Shown in pieces: positions 42,700 through 53,640 of a stretch of DNA of 64,000 bases. This DNA is from Modestobacter sp. VKM Ac-2986 (lineage in GTDB: Bacteria > Actinomycetota > Actinomycetes > Mycobacteriales > Geodermatophilaceae): assembly GCF_026967795.1 (NCBI RefSeq), contig NZ_JAPVBH010000003.1:372001-436000 (forward strand). Reading direction: 5' to 3'. The notes below the pieces were generated by a model. The model saw only the letters and a program-made list of their open reading frames with translations. It was not told where the DNA came from and did not search any database. How positions within the stretch are numbered: position 1 is the first letter of the stretch; each line of letters opens with the position of its first letter. The translations under genes and the position numbers were made by a program.

Positions 42700-43773
42700 G
42701 TGACCGCGCACCCGACCGGACCCACCGCTGCGATCGCTGCGACCCTCCGGCGCTACGCCGGGGCGGCCGGCACGTCACCGCTGGACCGCCGCACCGCGCT
42801 CGCCCTCGGCGGGTCGCCCGCGGCGCTGCACGCCCTCGCCGCGCTGCCTGCGCGCCGGCGCTCCCCGGCGCTGGTCCTGGCGGCGCTGCACGACCTGGCC
42901 CTCGCCGGCCGCGCGCCGGCACTGGCCGCCGCGCATGCCGTGGCCGACGGTGCCGCCACCGCGGACGCGGCGGTCGCCACACTGCTGGACCTGACCGGCG
43001 CGGTCGCCGCCACCGTCGCGCACCGCAGTCCGGCCACCATGGCCCTCGCGCGCTGCGCGGTCCTCGCCCCGGCCGTCGCCGAGGCCGCCTCCCGGGTCGG
43101 TGCACCGCCCGTCGGGTTGGTCGGCCTGGGCAGCCCCACCGGCCTGGACCTGCACCTGGACCGGATGGGCCTCCGCTACGAGCCCGGGCCGTCGCTGGGC
43201 GACCCCGCCTCCCCCGTCCAGCTGTCCACGCCGGTCGTCGGCCCGGGACGGGTCCCGGCGCGGGAGCTGCCCGAGGTCGTCGCCCGGATCGGCGTCGACC
43301 GCGCCCCGCTGGACCCCACCGACCCCGACGACGTCCGCTGGCTGCGCGCCTGTGTGGCGCCGGACCGCCCGCACGGGGCCGCACCGCTCGCGTCCGCGCT
43401 CACCGTCGCGGCGGCCGCTCCCCCGCTGCTGCTCCGCGGGGACCCGCTCGCACTGCTGCCCGAGGCCCTCGCCCGGGTGCCCGCCGGCGCGCTGCCCGTC
43501 GTCCTCACCGCGTGGGCGCTCTCCCGGCTCACCCCCGCCCGTCGCCTCGAGCTGCAGCGGCGACTGGCGGAGGCCGCGGCCGGACGGACGATCGCGTGGG
43601 TCTCCGTCGAGGGGGTCGGGGTCGCACCCGGCGTCCCGACGCTCGGCGACCGCCCGGCGTCAGGACACAGCACCCTCGGCCTGACGGTGTCGACCGGGAC
43701 CGGGCTGCACGCCACGGCGCTGGGCCGCTGCTGGTCGCGGGGCCGCCTGCTGTCCTGGCTGGCCGACGCGTAG
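42700..43773 (+). CDS. DUF2332 family protein
   Basis: 357 aa with the DUF2332 pattern: an alanine-rich helical first third (YAGAAGTSPL onward), VGLVGLGSPTGLDLHLDRM, VVARIGVDRAPLDPTDPDDVRWLRACV and a C-terminal GRLLSWL. Common in actinobacteria, function unknown. GTG 42700 is chosen; the far longer open frame upstream is antisense to ppsR. Confidence 0.85.
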   Translation: MTAHPTGPTAAIAATLRRYAGAAGTSPLDRRTALALGGSPAALHALAALPARRRSPALVLAALHDLALAGRAPALAAAHAVADGAATADAAVATLLDLTGAVAATVAHRSPATMALARCAVLAPAVAEAASRVGAPPVGLVGLGSPTGLDLHLDRMGLRYEPGPSLGDPASPVQLSTPVVGPGRVPARELPEVVARIGVDRAPLDPTDPDDVRWLRACVAPDRPHGAAPLASALTVAAAAPPLLLRGDPLALLPEALARVPAGALPVVLTAWALSRLTPARRLELQRRLAEAAAGRTIAWVSVEGVGVAPGVPTLGDRPASGHSTLGLTVSTGTGLHATALGRCWSRGRLLSWLADA

Positions 43774-43786
43774 CCGCGGGTGCCGG

Positions 43787-44865
43787 TCAGCCGCCCGGCG
43801 GGGGGAACGGCACCCGGACGACCAGCCCGCCCGCCGGCGGAGCGGACAGCTGCAGGTCGGCGCCGTGCACGGCGGCCACCCGGGCCACGAGAGCCAGCCC
43901 GAGCCCGCTGCCGGTCGGGGCGGACGAGCCGGCCGACGTGCGCCCGACGCCCCGGACGAAGGGCTCGGTGAGCGTGGCCAGCAGGCGCGGTGGCACCACC
44001 GGTCCGCTGTTGACCACCCGCAGCTCGGCGCGGCCGTCGACGGTCGTGCCGGTGGTGACCTGCACGTGCCCGCCCGGGCCGGTGTTGTGCCGCACCGCGT
44101 TGAGCACCAGGTTGGACACCAGCTGCCGCACCAGGGGCTCGACGCCGTCGAGGTCGCCCTCCCCCAGCTCGGCGTCCACCACCAGCCCGGCCTGGTCGGC
44201 CAGCGGGGTCAGGTCCGCGACCACCCCGGCGGTGAGCTCGGCGAGGTCCACCGGCACCAGCGGCGGGGTGCGGCCCTGGTCGAGCGCGGCCAGGGCCAGC
44301 AACGCCTCCACCGTCTCGGTGCCCCGGCGGTTGGTCTCGTCGAGCCGGCGCAGCAGCTGGCCGACGTCCACCCCGGCCGGGTCGGCGAGGGCGACGTCGA
44401 GCATCGCCCGCTCGACCGCGTAGGGGGTGCGCAGCTCGTGGGAGGCGTTGGCGGCGTACCGGCGCTGCTCGTCGAAGGCCGCCTGCATCCGGTCGAGCAT
44501 CGTGTCGAAGGTGTCGGCGAGCTCGCGGAACTCGTCGCGGGTGCCCTGCAGCCGCACCCGGTACTCCAGGGAGCCGGCCGCCACCTGCTGGGCGACCGCG
44601 TGCACCCGGTGCAGCGGGCGGAGCATCCGCCCGGCCAGCAGCCAGCCGCCCACCAGGCCGAGCACCCCCAGCACCGCGAGCACGGCCACCAGCTTGGGCA
44701 GCAGGGCGTCCAGGAGGTCGCCGCGGTCGGGCACCGGCACGCCGCCCTCGCCGCGCAGGTTGCCCTCGGGCACGAAGTGCAGCACGTAGGCCAGCAGCGC
44801 GACGGTGCCGACGCCGGCGACGGCCAGGAAGCCGGCGTAGCTGAGCGCCAGCCGCAGCCGGGCGC

Positions 44866-44869
<4 letters not shown>
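43787..44869 (-). CDS. Sensor histidine kinase
   Basis: 360 aa. Two membrane helices (about 10-30 and 55-78) with a very short loop between. HAMP (LLAGRMLRPLHRV), H-box NASHELRTP, N-box NLVLNAVRHN and G-box GSGLGLALV follow. The short extracytoplasmic loop suggests sensing within the membrane, as in cell-envelope stress kinases. GTG start overlaps the response regulator stop. A VanZ-VanY fusion lies upstream in the same direction, hinting at envelope control. Confidence 0.9.
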
Positions 44870-45543
<674 letters not shown>

Positions 45544-45662
45544 GGGGCGAGGGTAGGGAGCCGGGGATGTCGTGGGCGTATGGACGCGCACCCCACGCCG
45601 CTCCCGGGCCTCGCGGGCCAGCTGCCGCGCCGCGACGACGCTGGCCGGCTCGTGGGTGGCCG

Positions 45663-46730
45663 TCATCCGGCGCTGGGGTCGGCGACCGGCGCCGGGCACT
45701 CTCCGCCGCGCTCGACGGTGAGCTCGTAGTGCCACAGCTCGTTGCCGTAGGTCTGGCAGAGGCCGAACTGCGCCCCGTGCCGGGACAGCCAGTACATCGC
45801 GTCGGTCGGGCCGATGTCGACGGCGTCCCCGGTGACGTGGGCGGACTCGTCGGCCGGCAGCACGTGCACCCGGGCCGCCGCAGGGCTGCCGTGCTCGCGC
45901 ACCGCGGCGTCGAACAGCGACTGCTGGTAGGCCGCACTGCGCCAGCCCGTGGTCACGTGGAAGCGCACCCCGTCGTCCGTCGCGGCCCGGTACGCGTCCT
46001 GGACGGCGGTGCGCAGCGCGGCGTCCAGCCGGGTGAGGGCCGGGACGTCGTCGAAGGGCGACAGCACCTCGCCGTCGGGCAGCCAGCCGTCCTCGGCGGT
46101 CAGCTCCCGGCGCTCCGGCGTGCCGGCCGACGGCGTGCCGGCCGACGGCGCCGTGGCGAGCGGCGCCCCCTCGGCGCCGGCGGGGACGACGTCCGCGCAC
46201 CCGGCCAGGGCCGCCAGCAGGAGCGGGACGGCGACCAGCCCGGCCCGGCGACCCCGCCGCGCGCGGCGGAGCGCGGACCGGCACCCGGCGGCCAGCGCGA
46301 CGCCGACCACCGTGCCGGCGGTGTTCGCGGCCACGTCGGCGAGGTCGGGCACCCGGCCCGGCAGCGTGGTCTGCACCAGCTCGACCAGCACCGACAGACC
46401 GGCGCCCAGCGCGACGGGGAGGACCGGGCTGCGGCGGCGGACCAGCACGGCGGCCAGGGCGCCCACCGGCACGAACAGCAGCACGTTGGCCGCCGCCTCG
46501 ACCTGCGCGCGCTGCACCGCGCCCGGCCACGGCGCGGTGAGCGCCTCGGCCAGGGCGGTCACCGTGCGCCGGGCCTCGGCGACCGCACCGGGTGGGCCGA
46601 GGGTGACGCAGGCGACCGCGAGCAGGACGGCGACGGCGGCCGGCAGGAGCGCACCCGGCCGTCGGCGGACCGGCGGGAGCGTGGTGGAGGTGGGTGACAC
46701 GGGACGGGTCGGGGCGGGACTGGTCGGCAC
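45663..46730 (-). CDS. VanZ-like membrane domain fused to a VanY-type D,D-carboxypeptidase
   Basis: 355 aa. Residues about 25-165 are a VanZ-like four-helix domain (VEAAANVLLFVPVGALAAVL, then DLADVAANTAGTVVG; cited in parts). Another hydrophobic segment ends in a lipobox-like LAALAGC. A peptidase M15B domain then shows SAHVTGDAVDI (SxHxxGxAxD) and ELWHYE, complete zinc and catalytic residues. VanY trims D-Ala-D-Ala precursors; VanZ raises teicoplanin resistance. The two activities are normally separate genes. Directly upstream of a two-component system. Confidence 0.85.
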   Translation of the reverse strand: MPTSPAPTRPVSPTSTTLPPVRRRPGALLPAAVAVLLAVACVTLGPPGAVAEARRTVTALAEALTAPWPGAVQRAQVEAAANVLLFVPVGALAAVLVRRRSPVLPVALGAGLSVLVELVQTTLPGRVPDLADVAANTAGTVVGVALAAGCRSALRRARRGRRAGLVAVPLLLAALAGCADVVPAGAEGAPLATAPSAGTPSAGTPERRELTAEDGWLPDGEVLSPFDDVPALTRLDAALRTAVQDAYRAATDDGVRFHVTTGWRSAAYQQSLFDAAVREHGSPAAARVHVLPADESAHVTGDAVDIGPTDAMYWLSRHGAQFGLCQTYGNELWHYELTVERGGECPAPVADPSAG

Positions 46731-46885
46731 GGGGGCTCCTCACCACCGGGCGGGCCGGTGGGACGTCGATGACCGGGGGACGTCGCCCAGTCCAGTCGCG
46801 CGCCCGTTGCCACGGCGTCTGCGGATCCGCATACGCCCACGACACGTCCACCCGGGCCCTACCTGACCGGCCCGACCCGACCCGG

Positions 46886-48100
46886 TCAGGCCGCGGGCAC
46901 CGCCTCGCGGCGGCTGCGCAGGGCGAGGACGGTCGTCGGGACCAGCGTGAGCGCGGCGACGCAGGTGCCCACCACGGCCGGGCCGACCGTGCCGAGGCCG
47001 GACTCCAGCGCCCGGCCGGCGGCCAGCGAGCCGACCGCTGTCCCGAGGTTGTAGGCCGACACCGACAGCGCGACGCCCAGCGTGGCCGCCACCCCGGAGG
47101 AGCGGACCGCCAGCGCGGACAGCACCGGGTTGGCGCTGAGCCCGAGCAGGCCCAGCAGGACCAGCAGCACCACCGTCGGCACGGCGGAGGTGGACAGCAG
47201 GCAGGTCGCCAGCAGGACGACGGTGGTGGCCGCCGCGACGCCGATCGTGGTCGCGTGCGGGTGGTCGTCGCCGAGCCGGCCGCCGACGACCGTGCCGACC
47301 AGCGACCCGACACCGAAGCCGACGAGCACCAGCGGCACCCAGCTCGCCGCCACGCCCGCCCGGTCGGTGAGCAGCGGGGACACGTAGGAGTAGACCGACA
47401 GCACGCCGCCGGTGGTGGTCGCGCACGCCGCCAGCACCAGCCACAGCCGGCCCGACCGCAGCGCCCCCAGCTCCGACCGCAGGGTCACCGGCTGCTTGTC
47501 GGCGTCCTCGGGCGGGACGCTGCGGGCGATGAGCGGGACGGCGGCCAGGGCGAGGACCGCGAGCGCCCAGAACGGCCCGCGCCAGCCCGACAGCTGACCG
47601 GCGAACGCACCCAGCGGCACACCGGCGACGTTGGCGAGCATGCCGCCGGCGCCGACCAGGCCCAGCGCCCGGGCGCCGGCTCCCGGGCCGGCCGCCCGGG
47701 TGGCGACCACCGAGGCGACCGACCAGAAGGCGCCGGTGGCCCAGGCGGTGACGAACCGGGCGGCCAGCAGCACCGGGAAGCTGTCGCCCACGGCGACCAC
47801 CACGTGCCCGGCCGCGAACACCCCCAGGGCCAGCACCAGCGTCACCCGCGCCGGCATCCGCCGGGTGAGCAGCGTCATCGCCGGCGAGCCGACGATCATG
47901 CCGGCCGCGAACACCGTGATCAGCAGCCCGGCCTGCGCCACGCTCACCTGCAGGTCACCGGCGATCTCCGGCAGCAGGCCGGCGACCACGAACTCGGTGG
48001 TGAGCATCAGGAACGTGCCGACGGCCAGCACGTACACGACGACCGGCATGCGCCCGGGCCGGGCCGCCGTCGCCGTGCCGGTGATCGGAGCGGCCGTCAC
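46886..48100 (-). CDS. MFS drug-efflux-type transporter
   Basis: 404 aa, 12 predicted helices. [17 protein letters not shown] early in the protein is the signature of the DHA1 AraJ/PbuE-like efflux group, and motif A-like RRMPARV follows helix 3. GTG overlaps the stop of the upstream alcohol dehydrogenase gene by 4 nt, so substrate efflux may be tied to the dehydrogenase and cupin. Confidence 0.88.
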   Translation of the reverse strand: MTAAPITGTATAARPGRMPVVVYVLAVGTFLMLTTEFVVAGLLPEIAGDLQVSVAQAGLLITVFAAGMIVGSPAMTLLTRRMPARVTLVLALGVFAAGHVVVAVGDSFPVLLAARFVTAWATGAFWSVASVVATRAAGPGAGARALGLVGAGGMLANVAGVPLGAFAGQLSGWRGPFWALAVLALAAVPLIARSVPPEDADKQPVTLRSELGALRSGRLWLVLAACATTTGGVLSVYSYVSPLLTDRAGVAASWVPLVLVGFGVGSLVGTVVGGRLGDDHPHATTIGVAAATTVVLLATCLLSTSAVPTVVLLVLLGLLGLSANPVLSALAVRSSGVAATLGVALSVSAYNLGTAVGSLAAGRALESGLGTVGPAVVGTCVAALTLVPTTVLALRSRREAVPAA

Positions 48101-49137
48101 CGCAGGCTGGCCACGTCGATGACGAAGCGGTAGCGGACGTCGGAGGCCAGCACCCGCGCGTAGGCCTCGTTGACCTGGTCGGCCTCGATGACCTCGACCT
48201 CGGCGCCGATGCCGTGCGCGGCGCAGAAGTCGAGCATCTCCTGGGTCTCGGCGAGGCCGCCGATCATCGACCCGGCGAAGGTGCGGCGGCCGCCGATCAG
48301 CGACATGACGTTCACGCCCAGCGGCTCGGCGGGCGCGCCGACGTTGACCAGCGCGCCGCCCACGGCCAGCAGCGACAGGTGGGCGTCGACGTCGATCGGC
48401 GCGCTGACGGTGTTGACGATCAGGTCGAAGCGGCCGGCCAGGGTGGCGAAGGTGTCCGGGTCGCTGGTGGCGGAGTAGGCGTCGGCGCCCAGCCGCAGCC
48501 CGTCCTCCTGCTTCTTCAGCGACTGGGACAGCACGGTCACCTCGGCACCCATGGCGTGCGCCAGCTTCACCGCCATGTGCCCGAGCCCGCCCAGGCCGAC
48601 GACGGCGACCCGCGTGCCGGGGCCCGCACCCCAGTGGCGCAGCGGGGAGAAGGTGGTGATGCCGGCGCACAGCAGCGGCGCGGCTGCCGCGGAGTCGATG
48701 CCCGCGGGCACCCGCAGGGCGAAGTCGGCGTCCACCACGACGTGGGTGGAGTAGCCGCCCTGGGTGGTGGTGCCGTCGCGGTCGGTGGCGGCGTAGGTGC
48801 CGACCATGCCCTTCAGGCAGTACTGCTCGTCGCCGGCCAGGCAGTTGGTGCACTCCCGGCAGCTGTTCACCATGCAGCCGACGCCGACCCGGTCGCCGAC
48901 CCGGTGGGTGGTGACGTCGGTGCCGACCTCGGTCACCAGTCCGACGATCTCGTGGCCGGGCACCACCGGGAAGGGCTGCGGGCCCCAGTCGCCGTTGACG
49001 GTGTGGATGTCGGAGTGGCAGATGCCGGCGTGCGTGATCTCGATCAGCACGTCACGCGGGCCGACGTCCCGGCGCTCGACGGTGGTGGGGGCCAGGGGCC
49101 GGCCGGCGGCAGGTGCTGCGTAGGCGTTGACGCGCAT
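48097..49137 (-). CDS. NAD(P)-dependent alcohol dehydrogenase (AdhC/YahK-like)
   Basis: 346 aa zinc MDR enzyme of the cinnamyl-alcohol type. [15 protein letters not shown] and PGHEIVGLV hold the catalytic zinc ligands; the structural cysteines are [15 protein letters not shown]; the cofactor motif is [13 protein letters not shown]. These enzymes usually reduce aldehydes with NADPH. Sits between a cupin gene and an MFS exporter in one transcript. Confidence 0.92.
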   Translation of the reverse strand: MRVNAYAAPAAGRPLAPTTVERRDVGPRDVLIEITHAGICHSDIHTVNGDWGPQPFPVVPGHEIVGLVTEVGTDVTTHRVGDRVGVGCMVNSCRECTNCLAGDEQYCLKGMVGTYAATDRDGTTTQGGYSTHVVVDADFALRVPAGIDSAAAAPLLCAGITTFSPLRHWGAGPGTRVAVVGLGGLGHMAVKLAHAMGAEVTVLSQSLKKQEDGLRLGADAYSATSDPDTFATLAGRFDLIVNTVSAPIDVDAHLSLLAVGGALVNVGAPAEPLGVNVMSLIGGRRTFAGSMIGGLAETQEMLDFCAAHGIGAEVEVIEADQVNEAYARVLASDVRYRFVIDVASLR

Positions 49138-49153
49138 GGGGGTCTCCAGGTGC

Positions 49154-49555
49154 TCAGTGGGTGGGGGCGTACTCGGCGTCGGTCACCGGGGTCAGCCAGT
49201 GCACGACGGCGTGGTCGTCGTCGCCCTCGTTGATGGCCAGGTGGACCATGAGCCGGTCCGGGGCGGCGCCGTGCCAGTGCTCCTCGTCGGCCTCGAACAG
49301 CACGCGGTCGCCGGGGCGGATCACCTCGACCGGCCCACCGCGGCGCTGGCAGAGGCCGACGCCCTCGGTGACGAAGACGGTCTGGCCCAGCGGGTGGCGG
49401 TGCCAGTGGGTGCGTGCCCCGGGCATGAAGTGCACGAGGGCGGCGGTGACCCGCGAGGGCGCGGGGGCGGCGGCGACCGCGTCGATGAACACGTCGCCGG
49501 TGAACCAGTCGGCCGGTCCCCGCACGGTGGCGGTGGAGCTGCGGGTGATCTGCAC
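49154..49555 (-). CDS. Cupin-domain protein
   Basis: 133 aa from GTG 49555 with GGAGG upstream. A conserved cupin barrel carries metal ligands [10 protein letters not shown] and the second motif near [10 protein letters not shown]. Small cupins of this kind are often called carboxymuconolactone decarboxylase-associated or quercetinase-like; activity is not assignable. First gene of the cupin / dehydrogenase / MFS operon. The fragment of a regulator gene diverges from it. Confidence 0.85.
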   Translation of the reverse strand: MQITRSSTATVRGPADWFTGDVFIDAVAAAPAPSRVTAALVHFMPGARTHWHRHPLGQTVFVTEGVGLCQRRGGPVEVIRPGDRVLFEADEEHWHGAAPDRLMVHLAINEGDDDHAVVHWLTPVTDAEYAPTH

Positions 49556-49657
49556 GGTGGTCCTCCGGCGTCGGTGGTCGGTCGGTCTCCACAGAACGCC
49601 TCCGGACGCGCCCGTGGGAGGGCGGGTCTGTGGGGGGTAGGAACTCGACCCCCCACC

Positions 49658-49772
49658 GTGGCCCTGCTGCGCGCCGAGGCCGGCCGCCGTCCGCACGACA
49701 CGGCGCTGCGCGAGCTCGTGGGTGGGCTGTCCACGGTCAGCGGGGAGTTCCGCACCCGCTGGGCCGCGACCC
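49658..49772 (+). pseudogene. C-terminal fragment of an MmyB-type XRE regulator
   Basis: The plus strand reads VALLRAEAGRRPHDTAL, then LVGGLSTVSGEFRTRW. This is the characteristic ligand-domain region of MmyB-like regulators (compare the intact gene at 52789, with [14 protein letters not shown]). No N-terminal HTH precedes it and the sequence degenerates after it. Intact versions usually diverge from oxidoreductase genes just like the cupin/dehydrogenase operon here, so this is probably the wreck of that operon's own repressor. Confidence 0.55.
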
Positions 49773-49848
49773 GAGCGGCCACCGGCGCCGGGCAGCCCAC
49801 CCCGGCGGACCGGCTCTCCCGACCGGCTCTCCCGACCGGCCCGCCGGG

Positions 49849-51069
49849 TCAGCCCGCGGACGGCGCCAGGGCGTCGTCCAGCGGGATCCCGGCCACCGGG
49901 ACCGCAGCCGGGGTGCCCGGGTGGGCCGGGCGGCCGAAGAACCAGCCCTGGCCGAGGTCGACCTGCAGCCCGCGCAGCGTCGCGGCCTCGGCCGGCGTCT
50001 CCACGCCCTCGGCGACCACCGCGGCGCCGCACCCGTGGCCGAACTCGACCAGCGAGGCGACCAGCTTGGCCAGCACCGGGTCGGCGTCGACGCCGGAGAC
50101 GACGCTGCGGTCCATCTTGATCACGTCGGGGGTGGTGAGGACGATGTGCCGCAGCGAGGAGTACCCGGCGCCGACGTCGTCGATGGCCAGCCGCATGCCG
50201 TCGGCGCGCAGCGGGGCGAGGACGGCGGCGAGCTCGGCGTAGTCGGCCACCTGGTCGTGCTCGGAGAGCTCCAGCAGCACCCGCTCCAGCGGCAGCTCAC
50301 GCAGGAGCGCGGTGAACTCCGGCAGCAGCAGCGTCGCCGGGGAGATGTTCATCGCGACGTACCCCTCGACCACGGCCAGGTGGTCGGCCGCCCGGCGCAG
50401 CGCGAGCAGCTCCAGCTGGTGCCCCAGTCCGATGCTGTGCGCCTCCTCGAACACGACGTCGGGCGCCTTGCCCCACTCCGCCGGGAAGCGGCTCAGCGCC
50501 TCGGACCCCACCTGGTGCCCGGTGCCGAGGTCGACGATGGGCTGCAGGACCACGACCGGCCCACCGTCGGCGACGACCAGCTCGAGCCGGCCGAGCAGCT
50601 CGCGGCGGCGCGCCTCCTCCCGCACGCCCGGCTCGATGACGACGGCCGCGGCCGAGGCGAGCACGGTCATCAGCGACCGGTCCCGCTGGGTCAGGCCCTT
50701 GTCGGTGGTCAACCCGGCGGCGCAGAAGGTGCCGTAGAGCTCGCCGTCGCTGAGCACGACCGGCACCGAGACGTAGCTGCGGATCCGCGGCAGCCGGGCC
50801 GCCGGCAGCCTCATCGCCTCCGGGTGCTGGCGCACGTCGGACATGACCGCGGGCAGCTTCCCGTCCAGGACGGCCTGGCAGAAGCTGGTCTCCTGCCGCT
50901 GCTGGTTGCCCTCCTGGAACAGGAAGGGCACCGAGGACTCCACGACCTCCAGGTGCTGGGTGGTGCCGTCCAGCCGGCTGAGGAAGGCCACCGACAGCTG
51001 CAGCGACTCCTTCGCCGTGCGCAGCAGCTCCGCGACCTGCTGCTCGGCGTCCGAACGCCTCGTCCTCAC
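49849..51069 (-). CDS. GAF-EAL cyclic-di-GMP phosphodiesterase
   Basis: 406 aa from GTG 51069, which has GGGAGGG upstream; an ATG 13 codons earlier lacks one. A GAF domain (about 10-160, with SFCQAVLDGKL and SYVSVPVVLSDGELYGTFC) precedes an EAL domain. The latter shows SEALSRF, MNISP, the ELSEHDQV region, the DDVGAGYSSL loop and EGVET, so it is probably an active hydrolase of c-di-GMP. Cytoplasmic. The GAF part likely senses a small ligand or redox/light state. Confidence 0.88.
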   Translation of the reverse strand: MRTRRSDAEQQVAELLRTAKESLQLSVAFLSRLDGTTQHLEVVESSVPFLFQEGNQQRQETSFCQAVLDGKLPAVMSDVRQHPEAMRLPAARLPRIRSYVSVPVVLSDGELYGTFCAAGLTTDKGLTQRDRSLMTVLASAAAVVIEPGVREEARRRELLGRLELVVADGGPVVVLQPIVDLGTGHQVGSEALSRFPAEWGKAPDVVFEEAHSIGLGHQLELLALRRAADHLAVVEGYVAMNISPATLLLPEFTALLRELPLERVLLELSEHDQVADYAELAAVLAPLRADGMRLAIDDVGAGYSSLRHIVLTTPDVIKMDRSVVSGVDADPVLAKLVASLVEFGHGCGAAVVAEGVETPAEAATLRGLQVDLGQGWFFGRPAHPGTPAAVPVAGIPLDDALAPSAG

Positions 51070-51144
51070 ATCACCCTCCCGGTGGCCGTCCCCAGGGACA
51101 TCGGCCACCGGGCCGTCCGACCGGAGGACCCGAACGGGTGGTCT

Positions 51145-51789
51145 TCAGCCCTCGCGCGGGACCCCGCGGTCGGGGGCGCTCATGTCGCCGGTGGCCGGGA
51201 TGCCGCCGGTGAGCGCGTAGCGGAGGTGGACGGTGCCCCGGGGCGAGGCCACCGGCGGGCCGAGCAGCTCCAGCCCCGCCGGGACGACGCCGCGGTCGAA
51301 CACCTTCTTGCCCACCCCCAGCAGGACCGGGTGCACCCAGAGGTCGAGCCGGTCGACGAGCCGCTCGCGCAGCATCGTCTGCAGCAGGTCCAGGCTGCCG
51401 ACCACCGCGACGTGCTCGTGCCGGTCGCGGACGCCCCGCACCGCCTCCGCGAGGTCCGGGCCGAGCTGGCTGGACCCCGCCCAGGACAGGTCGGGCCGGC
51501 CGCGGGAGGCCACGTACTTGGGCACCCCGTTGAACAGCTGCGCGATCTCGCCGTCCTCGCCGCCGTGCTGGTGCGGCCAGTACGCGGCGAAGACGTCGTA
51601 GGTGCGCCGGCCGAGCAGCAGCGCGTCCACCCCCTGGTAGGCCGCGCCCACCTGCCCGCCGGAGACCTCGTCGAGCAGCGGCGCCTGCCAGCCGCCGAAC
51701 GGGAAGCCCTCCGGGTCCTCGTCCGGCCCGCCGGGTGCCTGCCCCACCAGGTCGAGAGTCGCGAACAGCTTGGCCTGCACCAGTCCCAT
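51145..51789 (-). CDS. Dihydrofolate reductase-like (RibD C-terminal domain) protein
   Basis: 214 aa of the RibD_C/DHFR-like fold: a start with AKLFATLDLVGQAPG, LLLGRRTYDVFAAYWP, VVGSLDLLQTMLRERLVD and LWVHPVLLGVGKKVFD are typical. NADPH-dependent reductase of unknown substrate; true folate reduction is unlikely. ATG 51789 has AGGAG upstream. Stand-alone gene. Confidence 0.88.
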   Translation of the reverse strand: MGLVQAKLFATLDLVGQAPGGPDEDPEGFPFGGWQAPLLDEVSGGQVGAAYQGVDALLLGRRTYDVFAAYWPHQHGGEDGEIAQLFNGVPKYVASRGRPDLSWAGSSQLGPDLAEAVRGVRDRHEHVAVVGSLDLLQTMLRERLVDRLDLWVHPVLLGVGKKVFDRGVVPAGLELLGPPVASPRGTVHLRYALTGGIPATGDMSAPDRGVPREG

Positions 51790-51964
51790 GGCGTGCTCCT
51801 GTCGGTCGGTCGTAGTCGTCAGAGAGGAGGACCGGCCGCGACCGGCGGACTCATCGCCCGCGCGGCCACCTGGTTCGCGCCGTCGCCCGCCAGTGCTGCG
51901 TCCTCGTGGCACCCGGGCCCGGGTGCCACGAGAGCGCGCATCTCGGTGGCGGCGGGACAACGGC

Positions 51965-52648
51965 TCACCAGGCGAGCACCCCGGCCTCGTCCTGCAACGT
52001 GCCGGACGGGCCGTCGGGGCCCTGGGTCGCCAGCCGGACGACGACCCGCGCGCTGTCCGCGACCGGCCGGCCGATGCCGAACGCGGCGGTCATGTCGGTC
52101 GCGGTGGCGCCCGGCTCGACGGCGGTGAACCGGATGCCGGGGTGGGCCTTGGCGTACTGCACGGTGAGCATCGTGGCCGCCGCCTTGGACGCGGCGTAGA
52201 GCGCCAGCGGGAACTGGGACTCCGGCCGCTCCGGGTTCGTCACCGCCCAGAAGGACCCCATGCTGCTGGACACGGTGACGACCGCGGGGTCGGCGGACCG
52301 GCGCAGCAGCGGCAGCGCCGCCTCCGTGACCCGGACGATCCCGATGGCGTTGACGTCGAAGGACCGCACCGCCGCGGCGGCGTCGAGCCCGGTCTCCAGC
52401 ACGCCGGCGTTGTGCACCAGCAGGTCCAGGCGCCCCTCGGCCGCGTCGACCTCGGCCAGCGCGCGGGCCACCGAGGCGTCGTCGGTGACGTCCAGCTGGA
52501 CGAACCGTGCACCGAGCTCGGCGGCCGCCTTCGCACCGCGCTCGGCGTCCCGGGCGCCGACGTACACGGTGTGCCCGAGCTCCAGGAGCTGGCGGGCGGT
52601 CTCGTACCCGATGCCCTTGTTGGCGCCGGTGATCAGTGTGACGGTCAT
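51965..52648 (-). CDS. Short-chain dehydrogenase/reductase
   Basis: 227 aa classical SDR: GANKGIGYETA cofactor motif, HNAGV, catalytic Ser in VSSSMG and YAASKAA. Arg following beta-2 (VGARDAERG) points to NADP(H). Of the carbonyl-reductase-like group often divergent from MmyB/XRE regulators, as here (52789). GGGGGAG precedes the ATG. Confidence 0.9.
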   Translation of the reverse strand: MTVTLITGANKGIGYETARQLLELGHTVYVGARDAERGAKAAAELGARFVQLDVTDDASVARALAEVDAAEGRLDLLVHNAGVLETGLDAAAAVRSFDVNAIGIVRVTEAALPLLRRSADPAVVTVSSSMGSFWAVTNPERPESQFPLALYAASKAAATMLTVQYAKAHPGIRFTAVEPGATATDMTAAFGIGRPVADSARVVVRLATQGPDGPSGTLQDEAGVLAW

Positions 52649-52670
52649 GTCTCCCCCTCGATGTGGCCGA

Positions 52671-52680
52671 CCCGATCGGG
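52671..52680. promoter_or_regulatory. 10-bp palindrome in the SDR/XRE divergent promoter
   Basis: CCCGATCGGG lies 22 bp from the SDR start. A second dyad in the same gap is GGGGGT (52738-52743) with ACCCCC (52750-52755), nearer the regulator. Either could be the operator for the regulator's expected control of the SDR. Short palindromes are common in such DNA, so confidence is low. Confidence 0.3.
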
Positions 52681-52788
52681 CCGCGCTCCCCATGCTCGGG
52701 CGCCCAGGAGAGGAGACCCAGAGCCCTGCTCAGCCTGGGGGGTGACAGGACCCCCGCTGCGTCCCCTCCGGCGTCCTACGCTCGGCAC

Positions 52789-53640
52789 GTGAGCGAGTCG
52801 ACCAACCCCCTGGGCACCTTCCTGCGGGCCCGGCGCGAGCTGGTGACCCCGGAGCAGGCCGGCATCCCCCAGCTGGGCGTGCGCCGCGTACCGGGGCTGC
52901 GCCGGGAGGAGGTCGCGATGCTCGCCGGCATCAGCGCCGACTACTACCTGCGCCTGGAGCGCGGCCGCGACCGGCACCCCTCGGTGCAGGTGCTGGAGTC
53001 CATCGCCCGCGTGCTCCGGCTGGACGACGACCACTTCGCCCACCTGCTGACCCTGGTCGCCGAGGTCCCCCGGCACCGCCGTCCCCGCCCCCGTCGGCAG
53101 GCTCCGCCGCCCGGCATCCTCAAACTGCTGGAGTCCCTGCCCCAGCCCGCCGTCATCGAGGACCGCTACTTCGACGTCCTGGCGGTCAACCGGACGGCCA
53201 CCGCGCTCTCCCCCGCCCTCGCCGTCGGCCGGAACCAGCTGCTCGACCTGTTCCTGGACCCGACGGTGCAGGGCATGCACCTGGACTGGGAGCAGGTCAC
53301 CGAGTGCTTCGTGGCCAACCTGCGGCAGGCCGTGGGCACCGACGTCGACGACCCGCGGTTCATCGAGCTCACCGGCGAGCTGTGCCTGGCCAGCCCGCGG
53401 TTCCGCCAGCTGTGGGCCCGGCACGAGGTGCGCGGCCAGCGCGGGACGCCGATCCTGTTCGACCACCCTCGGGTCGGGCAGCTGACGCTCAACCGCGAGC
53501 GGCTGAGCATCGACGGGGCCGAGGGCCTGCACCTGGTCGTCTACCACCCCGACGCCGGCTCCGGCGACGCCGGGAAGCTGGCCCAGCTGGCGGCCGCCGC
53601 GGTCCCCACCTCCGGGACGACGGCGCCGCGGCCGGTCTAG
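52789..53640 (+). CDS. XRE-family transcriptional regulator with MmyB-like ligand domain
   Basis: 283 aa. The N-terminal HTH has the diagnostic [20 protein letters not shown] and [16 protein letters not shown]. The PAS-like MmyB domain follows ([33 protein letters not shown]). These repressors are thought to sense small hydrophobic compounds or fatty acids and regulate a divergent SDR. GTG 52789. Its stop shares CTAG with the convergent ABC ATPase gene. Confidence 0.9.
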   Translation: MSESTNPLGTFLRARRELVTPEQAGIPQLGVRRVPGLRREEVAMLAGISADYYLRLERGRDRHPSVQVLESIARVLRLDDDHFAHLLTLVAEVPRHRRPRPRRQAPPPGILKLLESLPQPAVIEDRYFDVLAVNRTATALSPALAVGRNQLLDLFLDPTVQGMHLDWEQVTECFVANLRQAVGTDVDDPRFIELTGELCLASPRFRQLWARHEVRGQRGTPILFDHPRVGQLTLNRERLSIDGAEGLHLVVYHPDAGSGDAGKLAQLAAAAVPTSGTTAPRPV

